A stretch of DNA of 24,232 nucleotides. Origin: Clostridia bacterium (GTDB taxonomy: Bacteria > Bacillota > Clostridia > Oscillospirales > Acutalibacteraceae). Positions 12,973 through 19,586 of this stretch are shown one piece after another. The notes under the pieces are model-generated. The model did no database searches and was not told where the DNA came from. It was given only the letters and a program-made list of their open reading frames with translations. The stretch lies in contig CAAGBN010000066.1 in NCBI GenBank assembly GCA_900768075.1, positions 1-24,232 of the forward strand, read 5' to 3'. A program made the position numbers and the translations under genes. Each line of letters begins with the position of its first letter. The stretch's first letter is position 1.

Positions 12973-14170
12973 ATTTAAGGTTATACTTCTCAAGATAGTC
13001 GTTAATCTTCTGAATGGGATTAAGGAAGGGACTAACTGATCTGTCGTGGTTGAGTGTATCGATGATAAGTGCAAGATACTTTGACATATCAACTGAATAG
13101 TACCAATCTCTTGTGAGAAGCTCAGGTGTCTGATAAATTACGTTTGTTGTAAAAATCTTATCAAAGAGACCTTCTTCATAAGCTTTATCGAAACGTTCAA
13201 GACCTGAAGTGAAGAGACCGAATGATGAGAATACGAAAATTCTCTTAGCCTTAAGAGCTTTGAGCTGTTTGCAAACGTCGATCATTGAGTCACCGCTTGA
13301 AATCATATCGTCAACTACGATAACATCCTTGCCTTCAACATTGTCACCGAGGAATTCGTGTGAAACGATGGGGTTTCTGCCGTCGATAACTGTTGAGTAA
13401 TCTCTTCTCTTATAGAACATACCGAGTTCAACGCCGAGAACCTGAGCATAATATACACATCTGCCCATAGCACCTTCGTCGGGAGCAATCATCATAGTAG
13501 TTTCAGGGGAGAATTTAATTTCGTTGTTAAGGCTCTTTGCGATAGCTTTGATCATCTGATAAGTGGGAGCAACGCTTTCAAAACCGATTCTGATTGAGTT
13601 CTGAACTCTGGGGTCGTGAGCATCGATTGTGATGATGTTGCTAACGCCCATATTTTCAAGTTCCTGAAGTGCGAGAGCACAGTCAAGAGATTCTCTTGCT
13701 GTTCTTCTGTGCTGTCTGCCCTCATAAAGCATAGGCATTACTACAGTGATACGCTTTGCCTTACCTGCACAAGCTGAGATAACTCTCTTAAGATCAGCAA
13801 AGTGATCGTCGGGGCTCATAGGTACCTGAAGAGGTTCACCGTTGGCATCCTTGAGATTGTACATTTTATAAGTTACGTTATAGTTAAAGCAGTCTGTGAT
13901 GATGAAAAGGTCGTAACCTCTGATTGATTCTGTAATTACAGCTTTACCTTCACCTGTTGCGAAACGAGGGAAGTTAGCCTTGATGATGTAAGAATCTCTG
14001 TGGTAACCTTTAAGGTGGAGATTGCTTTCTGATGCATTTTCGAACTGAGCACGGCATTCAAGAATCTGATCGCTTACTCTTTTGGCAATTTCCTCGCAGC
14101 CTTTCATTGCGATAATGCCGAGACGGCCCTGAGGAATTGTGTCAAGGTATTCGGTTAATGATATGGACAT
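12971..14170 (-). CDS. prs: Ribose-phosphate pyrophosphokinase (PRPP synthetase), long clostridial form
   Basis: It makes PRPP from ribose-5-phosphate and ATP for purine, pyrimidine, histidine, tryptophan and NAD synthesis. The phosphoribosyl-binding loop is clear: VIVVDDMISSGDSM at about residues 283-296. The family's catalytic region is present in altered form: VVMPMLYEGRQHRRTARESL replaces the usual YARQDRK loop, followed by ITIDAHDPRVQN. At 399 residues it is about 80 longer than standard bacterial Prs, with extra sequence in the N-terminal half and a C-terminal extension after about residue 340. This matches a subgroup seen in Clostridia; enzyme activity is inferred. The ATG is preceded by GGGGGT. 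No partner gene; a promoter and a terminator frame it. Confidence 0.85.
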   Translation of the reverse strand: MSISLTEYLDTIPQGRLGIIAMKGCEEIAKRVSDQILECRAQFENASESNLHLKGYHRDSYIIKANFPRFATGEGKAVITESIRGYDLFIITDCFNYNVTYKMYNLKDANGEPLQVPMSPDDHFADLKRVISACAGKAKRITVVMPMLYEGRQHRRTARESLDCALALQELENMGVSNIITIDAHDPRVQNSIRIGFESVAPTYQMIKAIAKSLNNEIKFSPETTMMIAPDEGAMGRCVYYAQVLGVELGMFYKRRDYSTVIDGRNPIVSHEFLGDNVEGKDVIVVDDMISSGDSMIDVCKQLKALKAKRIFVFSSFGLFTSGLERFDKAYEEGLFDKIFTTNVIYQTPELLTRDWYYSVDMSKYLALIIDTLNHDRSVSPFLNPIQKINDYLEKYNLK

Positions 14171-14227
14171 AAATAATGTACCCCCTGATTTTTTTACTTC
14201 AAAAGTCGGTATATCACATACACTTAT

Positions 14228-14255
14228 ATTTTACAATATTCTACAAAGTTTTCAA
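14228..14255 (-). promoter_or_regulatory. Possible SigA-type promoter of prs
   Basis: On the minus strand, TTGAAA (14250-14255), 16 nt, TAAAAT (14228-14233), about 58 nt upstream of the prs start. No terminator is visible after the upstream CDF gene, so read-through into prs is also possible. No purine-box (PurR) or riboswitch-like structure was seen. Confidence 0.45.
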
Positions 14256-14332
14256 GTCATTTAGAGTAAATATACCTATAGAATTATGAAGAATAAAGAA
14301 GATATATTTTGTGCATTTTTACAAAAGTAGTA

Positions 14333-15499
14333 CTAAATGTAGCAATTATCTACGGTTATAACGAGACAGTAGTTCTCGTTGATCTTGTGAATTTTATCAT
14401 TTACAGTATTGATGAGTTCCTTTTCAGAAATCCTGAATCGGTGAGGTATTACAATATCAAAAATGAAGTTGGTATGTACAGGACCTTCAACAACACGGAA
14501 ATCGTGCATACTAAGTTCTTCATCAACCTCTTTGATTGACTTGTGCACAAGCTGATAGTATTTTTCAACAGCCTCATCGTTAGTAACGATAGGATCCATA
14601 TGGATAACTAACTCAATACCAAATTTTTCTTTTACAAGCTTTTCAATGGTATCGATTGTATCGTGTGCTGATAATAAATCACCGTCTGCAGCAATTTCTG
14701 TATGCACTGAGGCAAAAGTTCTTGTGGCACCGTAGGAATGAACAACCAGGTCGTGTATACCTAAAATTTCATCGTGTGACATTATGAATTCTACAAGCTC
14801 ATCCACAAGCTCCTTTGACGGTGGTGTACCGAGAAGAATACCGATAGATTCCTTGAGAATGTTGAAGCCGGCATAGAGAATGAACATTGAAACGACAATA
14901 CCCATATAACCGTCTAAAGGCAGTTTTGTAAAAAGAGAGAGAATGAGAGCAACGAGTGTGACAGCAGTTGCGGTTATATCACCGATGCTGTCAGTTGCTA
15001 CTGCCTGCATTGCAGCAGAATCAATCTTTTTACCAAGGTACTTGTTGAATATAGCAAGCCATAATTTGCCGCCTATAGAAAGCACAAGTACAATTACAGC
15101 AGGTACCGAAAAGACAACCTCTTCAGGATTTTTAATCTTTTCAATTGAAGATTTTATCAGCTCATAACCCATAAGCTCAACAAGGAAGCCTACAATCAAA
15201 GCCGCAACGTACTCGATTCTTCCGTGACCGAAGGGATGCTCCTTATCGGGCTTCATATTTGCCATTTTAAAGCTGACGAGTGTGATTATGCAGGACACAC
15301 TGTCACTGAAGTTGTTAACCGCATCAGCTGTTATAGCAATACTGTTGGTTATAGTACCGATAAAATATTTTGCGATAGCAAGAATTATATTTACAATAAT
15401 ACCTGTCACGCTTCCGAGATAACCGTACTTTTCTCGTACGGCAGGATTTTTAGTTTCCTGATAATTTTTAATAAAAAGTCTGACTAAAAGTTTAGACAT
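14333..15499 (-). CDS. Cation diffusion facilitator (CDF) metal transporter, Mn-type metal site
   Basis: An inner-membrane metal-cation/proton antiporter of the CDF family, expected to export a divalent metal. The 388-residue product has six predicted membrane segments followed by a cytoplasmic domain. The intramembrane metal site is Asn62/Asp66 in the second helix (DAVNNFSDS) and Asp170/Asp174 in the fifth (ATDSIGDI). Zinc exporters typically have Asp/Asp and His/Asp here; an Asn-Asp plus Asp-Asp set is more like manganese exporters of the MntE kind, so Mn is the first guess. HPFGHGRIEY after helix 2 is a family hallmark. The C-terminal region (about 170 residues) is long enough for two ferredoxin-like dimerisation domains. 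It starts 20 nt after the mscS stop, with GGAG overlapping that gap, so the two form one operon. Confidence 0.88.
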   Translation of the reverse strand: MSKLLVRLFIKNYQETKNPAVREKYGYLGSVTGIIVNIILAIAKYFIGTITNSIAITADAVNNFSDSVSCIITLVSFKMANMKPDKEHPFGHGRIEYVAALIVGFLVELMGYELIKSSIEKIKNPEEVVFSVPAVIVLVLSIGGKLWLAIFNKYLGKKIDSAAMQAVATDSIGDITATAVTLVALILSLFTKLPLDGYMGIVVSMFILYAGFNILKESIGILLGTPPSKELVDELVEFIMSHDEILGIHDLVVHSYGATRTFASVHTEIAADGDLLSAHDTIDTIEKLVKEKFGIELVIHMDPIVTNDEAVEKYYQLVHKSIKEVDEELSMHDFRVVEGPVHTNFIFDIVIPHRFRISEKELINTVNDKIHKINENYCLVITVDNCYI

Positions 15500-15519
15500 G
15501 ACTGAAATTCAACTCCGAT

Positions 15520-16464
15520 TTATTTATTGATGATATGTACGTCAAGCTGATTGAAAGGAATGCAAATGCCGTTTTTATCAAGGGCAATCTTAACATTTTC
15601 CTGCATTGCGAAATAAACATCCCAATATTTATCAACCTTACACCATACTCTTGTAGCAAGGTTGATTGAGCTTGCTTCGTGTGAGCTTACATATACCTCG
15701 GGAAGTGGATCCTTAAGGATGTTTTCGTTTGAAAGAGCAACCTCTTTGATAACTGATTTTGCTTTTTCAATGTTATCACTGTAGCTGATTGAGAATGTGA
15801 AATCAACACGTCTCTTGTTTTCAGCTGAATAGTTGATAATGTGGTTGGTTGTAATGTGTGAGTTGGGGATAACGATTCTCTTGTTATCAGGAGTGATGAT
15901 AACTGTGTTCATAAATCTGATATCAGCAACTGAGCCTGAAACACCGTTGAGCTCAACGAAATCACCGGTTTTGAAGGGATGATTCATAAGAATCTGAATA
16001 CCGCTTGCAAACTGAGCAACAGTTGACTGAAGACCGAGACCTGCAGTAACACCGGCAGCACCGACAGCAGCGAGAAGAGATGTAACGTTGATAAACATTG
16101 AAGCGGCTGTGAGTACAGATATAAAGTTGATTGTTACAGATACGATTCTCTTGATAAAATTGTAAACAGAGGGGTCAACCTTTCTTGCCTGAAGAGTTTT
16201 AACTACAAGATTTCTTGCAACTCTTGAAAGCAAATAACCGATGAGTATAACAACAATTGCAATAATAATGGTAGGAAGCTTTTCCATAAACTTCTCAAAA
16301 AGCTGAAGACTGTCAAAATACTCAACAATATTTTCAAATGAAGTAGATACATCGTTGAACTGACCGTTTTCGTCAAGAAGCGGATTGCTTGTTGTGATAT
16401 CGTCGATTATAGGTGGTGTAGTTTCGGATGTAAGAAAGATGTTTGCAAATTTATTTAACATCAT
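15520..16464 (-). CDS. mscS: Small-conductance mechanosensitive channel, MscS family
   Basis: A homoheptameric membrane channel that opens under tension to release solutes during hypo-osmotic shock. The 314-residue product has a polar N-terminus, a helix at about 63-82, a second at about 103-125 and the pore-lining helix at about 130-160. The pore helix shows the Gly/Ala-packed pattern AAVGAAGVTAGLGLQSTVAQ. It is followed by the beta-domain start HPFKTGDFVELNGVSGSVADI and a C-terminal alpha/beta domain. Length is close to E. coli MscS with a longer N-terminus. Start: two adjacent ATGs after a perfect AAAGGAGG. It is the first gene of an operon with the CDF transporter and is divergent from the zinc-uptake operon. 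Confidence 0.92.
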   Translation of the reverse strand: MMLNKFANIFLTSETTPPIIDDITTSNPLLDENGQFNDVSTSFENIVEYFDSLQLFEKFMEKLPTIIIAIVVILIGYLLSRVARNLVVKTLQARKVDPSVYNFIKRIVSVTINFISVLTAASMFINVTSLLAAVGAAGVTAGLGLQSTVAQFASGIQILMNHPFKTGDFVELNGVSGSVADIRFMNTVIITPDNKRIVIPNSHITTNHIINYSAENKRRVDFTFSISYSDNIEKAKSVIKEVALSNENILKDPLPEVYVSSHEASSINLATRVWCKVDKYWDVYFAMQENVKIALDKNGICIPFNQLDVHIINK

Positions 16465-16491
16465 TAGTTCCTCCTTTAAATTATTAATCTA

Positions 16492-16520
16492 ATAATAACA
16501 TATAAGGTGAGCTTTTGCAA
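16492..16520 (-). promoter_or_regulatory. SigA-type promoter of mscS-CDF
   Basis: On the minus strand, TTGCAA (16515-16520), a 17-nt spacer ending in TGT, and TATTAT (16492-16497). It is 27 nt upstream of the start codon. It is back-to-back with the zur promoter; the zur palindrome lies about 45 bp away. Confidence 0.65.
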
Positions 16521-16538
16521 CGAATTCACTGCAATATA

Positions 16539-16566
16539 TTGACAAAAAAATCATATTACGTATAAT
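16539..16566 (+). promoter_or_regulatory. Consensus SigA promoter of the zur-znuC-znuBA operon
   Basis: TTGACA (16539-16544), 16 nt, TATAAT (16561-16566): both hexamers are perfect. A promoter this strong makes sense if it is normally held off by a repressor, and the palindrome next to it starts at the last base of the -10. Confidence 0.85.
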
Positions 16567-16590
16567 TTGAAATTGATATTCAATTTCAAA
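16566..16590. promoter_or_regulatory. Perfect 25-bp palindrome, presumed Zur operator
   Basis: TTTGAAATTGA (16566-16576), spacer TAT, then TCAATTTCAAA (16580-16590): 11-bp arms with no mismatch. It covers the region from the -10 to just past the expected transcription start, so binding would block RNA polymerase. A Fur-family regulator gene begins 13 nt downstream and is followed by zinc transporter genes, so autoregulation by Zur is the natural reading. The sequence does not closely resemble the Bacillus Zur box. Confidence 0.75.
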
Positions 16591-16603
16591 TTGAGGTGTT
16601 TAT

Positions 16604-17023
16604 ATGCCAAAAGTAAAATATAATACAAAGCAGAAGCAGATAATTCTTGATTGTCTGACAGCTAACCGAGAAAAGCTGATGACCTGCGATGAGATATCTG
16701 ATTATCTCAAAGAGTCAGGCAAATCTGTGGGTAAAGCTACTCTTTACCGCTATCTTGACAGTCTTGTTGTTTCTGGGGACGCGAGAAAGCTCACCGATGA
16801 CAGTAAGAAGTGCGCCGCCTATCAGCTTATTGACAAGGAAATGGATTGTCATTCACATATGCATCTTAAGTGTATCACCTGCGGTACACTTATACATCTC
16901 GGCTGTGAATTTATGGGCGGTGTGGGTGAGCATATTTTTGAGCATCATAACTTTAAAATTGATAATTCACGCACACTCATATACGGCACTTGCTCTGAGT
17001 GTAGTGAGAAAGGAGGCAAATAA
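16604..17023 (+). CDS. zur: Fur-family metalloregulator, probably Zur
   Basis: A 139-residue DNA-binding repressor that uses metal as corepressor. It has the N-terminal winged helix (KQKQIILDCL, GKATLYRYLDSLVVSGDARK) and the dimerisation domain. The structural zinc site CxxC (Cys90, Cys93) pairs with CxxC (Cys130, Cys133). The regulatory-metal region HSHMHLKC precedes it. The choice of Zur over Fur or PerR rests on the operon, since the next two genes encode a ZnuABC-type importer, and on the palindrome at its own promoter. GAGGTG precedes the ATG. Its stop overlaps the znuC start by one base. An Mn- or Fe-responsive role is possible but less likely. Confidence 0.88.
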   Translation: MPKVKYNTKQKQIILDCLTANREKLMTCDEISDYLKESGKSVGKATLYRYLDSLVVSGDARKLTDDSKKCAAYQLIDKEMDCHSHMHLKCITCGTLIHLGCEFMGGVGEHIFEHHNFKIDNSRTLIYGTCSECSEKGGK

Positions 17024-17733
17024 TGTCTCTTATCAGCTGTAAAAATGTATATCTGAAATATGAAAATCTCAGCGTTGTTGAAGATTTGAGCTTCAGCGTT
17101 GAGAAAGGCGATTATCTTTGCATTGTCGGCGAAAACGGCAGTGGTAAGAGTACACTTGTTAAATCAATCCTCGGACTAAAGGAAACTGCAAGCGGTCATC
17201 TTCATTTTGGTGATGGTCTTAAAAGCAAGGAAGTCGGCTATCTTCCTCAGCAGACAACTGCGCAGAAGGACTTTCCAGCAAGTGTTTATGAGGTGGTATT
17301 GTCAGGCTGTATCGCTAAGAAAGCAGGCAGACTCTTCTTTTCAAAGGCTCATAAAAAATTAGCTGAAGAAAATATGAAAAAGCTTGATATTTTACCTCTA
17401 AAAAAGAAGTGCTACCGTGAGCTTTCAGGCGGACAGCAGCAAAGAGTGCTTCTTGCAAGAGCTTTATGCTCAGCGGATAAGCTTATACTTCTCGATGAGC
17501 CTGTTACAGGTCTTGACCCTGTGGTTACTGCAGAATTCTATGCACTTCTGAAAAAGCTCAATCGTGATTACGGTATAACTGTAATTATGGTATCTCACGA
17601 TTTGTTTGCCGCCGTCAATAATGCAAGTCACATTCTTCACCTTAGAAAAAATAACAGCTTTTTCGGCAGTGTTGAGGAATATATAAAAAGTGACATTTAT
17701 AAGAAGTTTTCCGGAGGTGACGTAAATGAGTGA
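17023..17733 (+). CDS. znuC: Zinc ABC transporter ATP-binding protein
   Basis: The ATPase that powers zinc import through the permease encoded next. The 236-residue product has Walker A GENGSGKST (36-44), the Q-loop at YLPQQ, the signature LSGGQQQRV (134-142), Walker B LILLDEP (154-160) and the switch His in VSHDL. This is a standard manganese/zinc/iron ABC ATPase of normal length. A perfect AAAGGAGG lies inside the end of zur, and the start codon shares one base with the zur stop. It overlaps the following gene by 8 nt. The operon is presumably repressed by Zur when zinc is sufficient. Confidence 0.93.
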   Translation: MSLISCKNVYLKYENLSVVEDLSFSVEKGDYLCIVGENGSGKSTLVKSILGLKETASGHLHFGDGLKSKEVGYLPQQTTAQKDFPASVYEVVLSGCIAKKAGRLFFSKAHKKLAEENMKKLDILPLKKKCYRELSGGQQQRVLLARALCSADKLILLDEPVTGLDPVVTAEFYALLKKLNRDYGITVIMVSHDLFAAVNNASHILHLRKNNSFFGSVEEYIKSDIYKKFSGGDVNE

Positions 17734-19498
17734 TGCGCTTAATATGATTTTGTCGCAGGAGTTTCTTATGCGCGCTATGGCAGTCGGTGTGCTGACCTGC
17801 ATTTGCTGTGCACTTCTCGGTGTAAGTCTTGTGCTTAAAAGATTTTCTATGATAGGCGACGGTCTTTCACATGTCGGCTTCGGTGCTATGGCTATCGGTG
17901 CCGCTGCAGGTATTGCACCATTATACTTTGCCTTGCCTATTGTTATAATTGCGGCTTTTCTTTTGCTTCGAATGAGTGAAAAAGGTAAGATAAAGGGCGA
18001 TGCCGCAATAGCCCTTATTTCAACAGGTGCACTTGCTGTCGGTGTTATGGTCACTTCTATGACAACAGGTATGAATGTCGATATTTATAATTATATGTTC
18101 GGCAGTATTCTGACAATGAGCAACAGTGATGTTGCTGTCAGTGCGGCGCTTTGTTTAGTGGTAATTTCTCTGTTCGCAGTGTTTTATCACGAAATTTTTG
18201 CAGTGACCTTTGATGAAAGCTTTGCTAAAGCTACGGGTACAAAGGCATCCCTTTATAATATGCTCATAGCTGCTTTGACAGCTGTTACAATTGTTATCGG
18301 TATGAAAATTATGGGTGCACTGCTGATTTCATCACTCATTATTTTCCCGACAGTTTCTTCAATGAGAATCTGTAAAAGCTTTAAATCAGTTGTATTTTCA
18401 TCGCTTGTAATTTCCTTATTCTGCTTTTTATCGGGTCTTCTGATATCAGTTAAGTATGAAGCGCCAACAGGTGCAAGTGTTGTTTGCCTTAATATATTCG
18501 TTTTCTTTGCTTTATCTGTTATAAGAAGCATATCCTCTGCAAATATAAGTGGCTTTTTAAAAAAATTACTTTGTGTTTTTGCAGTGGCAATATTTGTTTT
18601 GGTCTTTGGAACTGCTATGCTTTACGGTGACTCGTATGAATATAAAAAGGATCGCACAACCATCGTTGCGACTACCTTTGCGCCTTATGATTTTGCAAGG
18701 CAGATTGCAGGTGACAATGCTGATGTTGTTATGCTTCTGGCTCCCGGTGAAGAGAGTCATACATATGAGCCGACTCCAGGAGATATAATGAAAATTTCCG
18801 AGTGTGATTTATTCATTTACGGTGGCGGAGAATCAGAAAAATGGGTTGACGATATTCTCACTTCTCTTGAAAAAGAAACAGTGACTGTTAAAATGATGGA
18901 TTCTGCCGAGCTTCATTCAGAAAAGCACGATCACGATTCTCACGAGGAGCATAGCCACGATGAAGCTGAGGAGTACGACGAGCACGTCTGGACTTCACCT
19001 GCAAATGCTATTGAAATTGTCAGAGATATTTCAGATAAGCTCATATCTGTTGACAGTGAAAATGCAGATGAATATAGCGAAAATACAGAAAATTACATCA
19101 AGAAGCTTTCAGCTCTTGACAGCAGATTTGAAAATATGATTTCCGAGTCTGAAATTAAGACTATAATCATCGGTGACAGATTCCCTTTGATGTATTTTAC
19201 AGAGAGATACGGCTTGTCATATGATTCTGCTTTCCCGGGATGCTCGGCTCAGACGGAGACTAACCCTACCGCAGTTGCAAGGCTTATAGACAAAGCGACA
19301 AAAGAGGGGATTACTACCATATTCAAGGTTGACCTTTCAAAGGGTAATGTTGCCGACACAGTTGCTCAGGCTGTCGGTGGTATTACGGCAAGACTTTACT
19401 CCTGCCACATAATTTCTGCTGAAGATTTTGCAGATGGTGAAACATATATCTCACTTATGGAAAGAAACTATTCAGCTCTTGAAGCAGCTTTGAATTAA
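17726..19498 (+). CDS. Zinc ABC transporter permease fused to substrate-binding protein (ZnuB-ZnuA)
   Basis: A single 590-residue chain joins two subunits normally made separately. Residues 1 to about 270 are an ABC-3 family permease with about eight membrane helices (LKRFSMIGDGLSHVGFG, MKIMGALLISSLIIFPT). Residues 281-299 form one more hydrophobic helix. From about 312 to the end is a cluster A-I metal-binding protein: TTIVATTFAPYDFARQIAGD, His345 in ESHTYEPTPGD, a His/Asp/Glu-rich loop at 397-420, His420 in DEHVW, DRFP at 484-487, PGCSAQTE and GETYISLMERN. The extra helix places the binding domain outside the cell, replacing the lipoprotein anchor. GGAGGTG precedes the ATG, which overlaps znuC by 8 nt. 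The reading frame is continuous. No terminator was found after it. Confidence 0.9.
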   Translation: MSDALNMILSQEFLMRAMAVGVLTCICCALLGVSLVLKRFSMIGDGLSHVGFGAMAIGAAAGIAPLYFALPIVIIAAFLLLRMSEKGKIKGDAAIALISTGALAVGVMVTSMTTGMNVDIYNYMFGSILTMSNSDVAVSAALCLVVISLFAVFYHEIFAVTFDESFAKATGTKASLYNMLIAALTAVTIVIGMKIMGALLISSLIIFPTVSSMRICKSFKSVVFSSLVISLFCFLSGLLISVKYEAPTGASVVCLNIFVFFALSVIRSISSANISGFLKKLLCVFAVAIFVLVFGTAMLYGDSYEYKKDRTTIVATTFAPYDFARQIAGDNADVVMLLAPGEESHTYEPTPGDIMKISECDLFIYGGGESEKWVDDILTSLEKETVTVKMMDSAELHSEKHDHDSHEEHSHDEAEEYDEHVWTSPANAIEIVRDISDKLISVDSENADEYSENTENYIKKLSALDSRFENMISESEIKTIIIGDRFPLMYFTERYGLSYDSAFPGCSAQTETNPTAVARLIDKATKEGITTIFKVDLSKGNVADTVAQAVGGITARLYSCHIISAEDFADGETYISLMERNYSALEAALN

Positions 19499-19521
19499 AG
19501 ATTAATAATTCTTACTTACTG

Positions 19522-19550
19522 TTGAATTTAAGTCAGCAGTGTAGTATAAT
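19522..19550 (+). promoter_or_regulatory. SigA-type promoter of the lon operon
   Basis: TTGAAT (19522-19527), 17 nt, TATAAT (19545-19550), 36 nt upstream of the lon ATG. No CIRCE or CtsR-type repeat was seen, so heat regulation of the usual Bacillus kinds is not supported. Confidence 0.75.
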
Positions 19551-19586
19551 AGCACAATTAAGTTTATACAAAAGGATGAATTCTAA

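Noticed and set aside
17470..18054. A 194-codon minus-strand open frame across the end of znuC and start of znuBA
   Set aside because: Antisense to two conserved transporter genes, with no start signals or family resemblance.
18530..18660. A frameshift or lost stop joining two genes (permease and binding protein)
   Set aside because: The frame is continuous, the joint contains a plausible membrane helix, and the binding domain starts cleanly with no lipoprotein signal or internal ribosome-binding site.
19499..19586. CIRCE or CtsR heat-shock operator upstream of lon
   Set aside because: No TTAGCACTC/GAGTGCTAA pair and no CtsR-type heptad repeat was found around the promoter.
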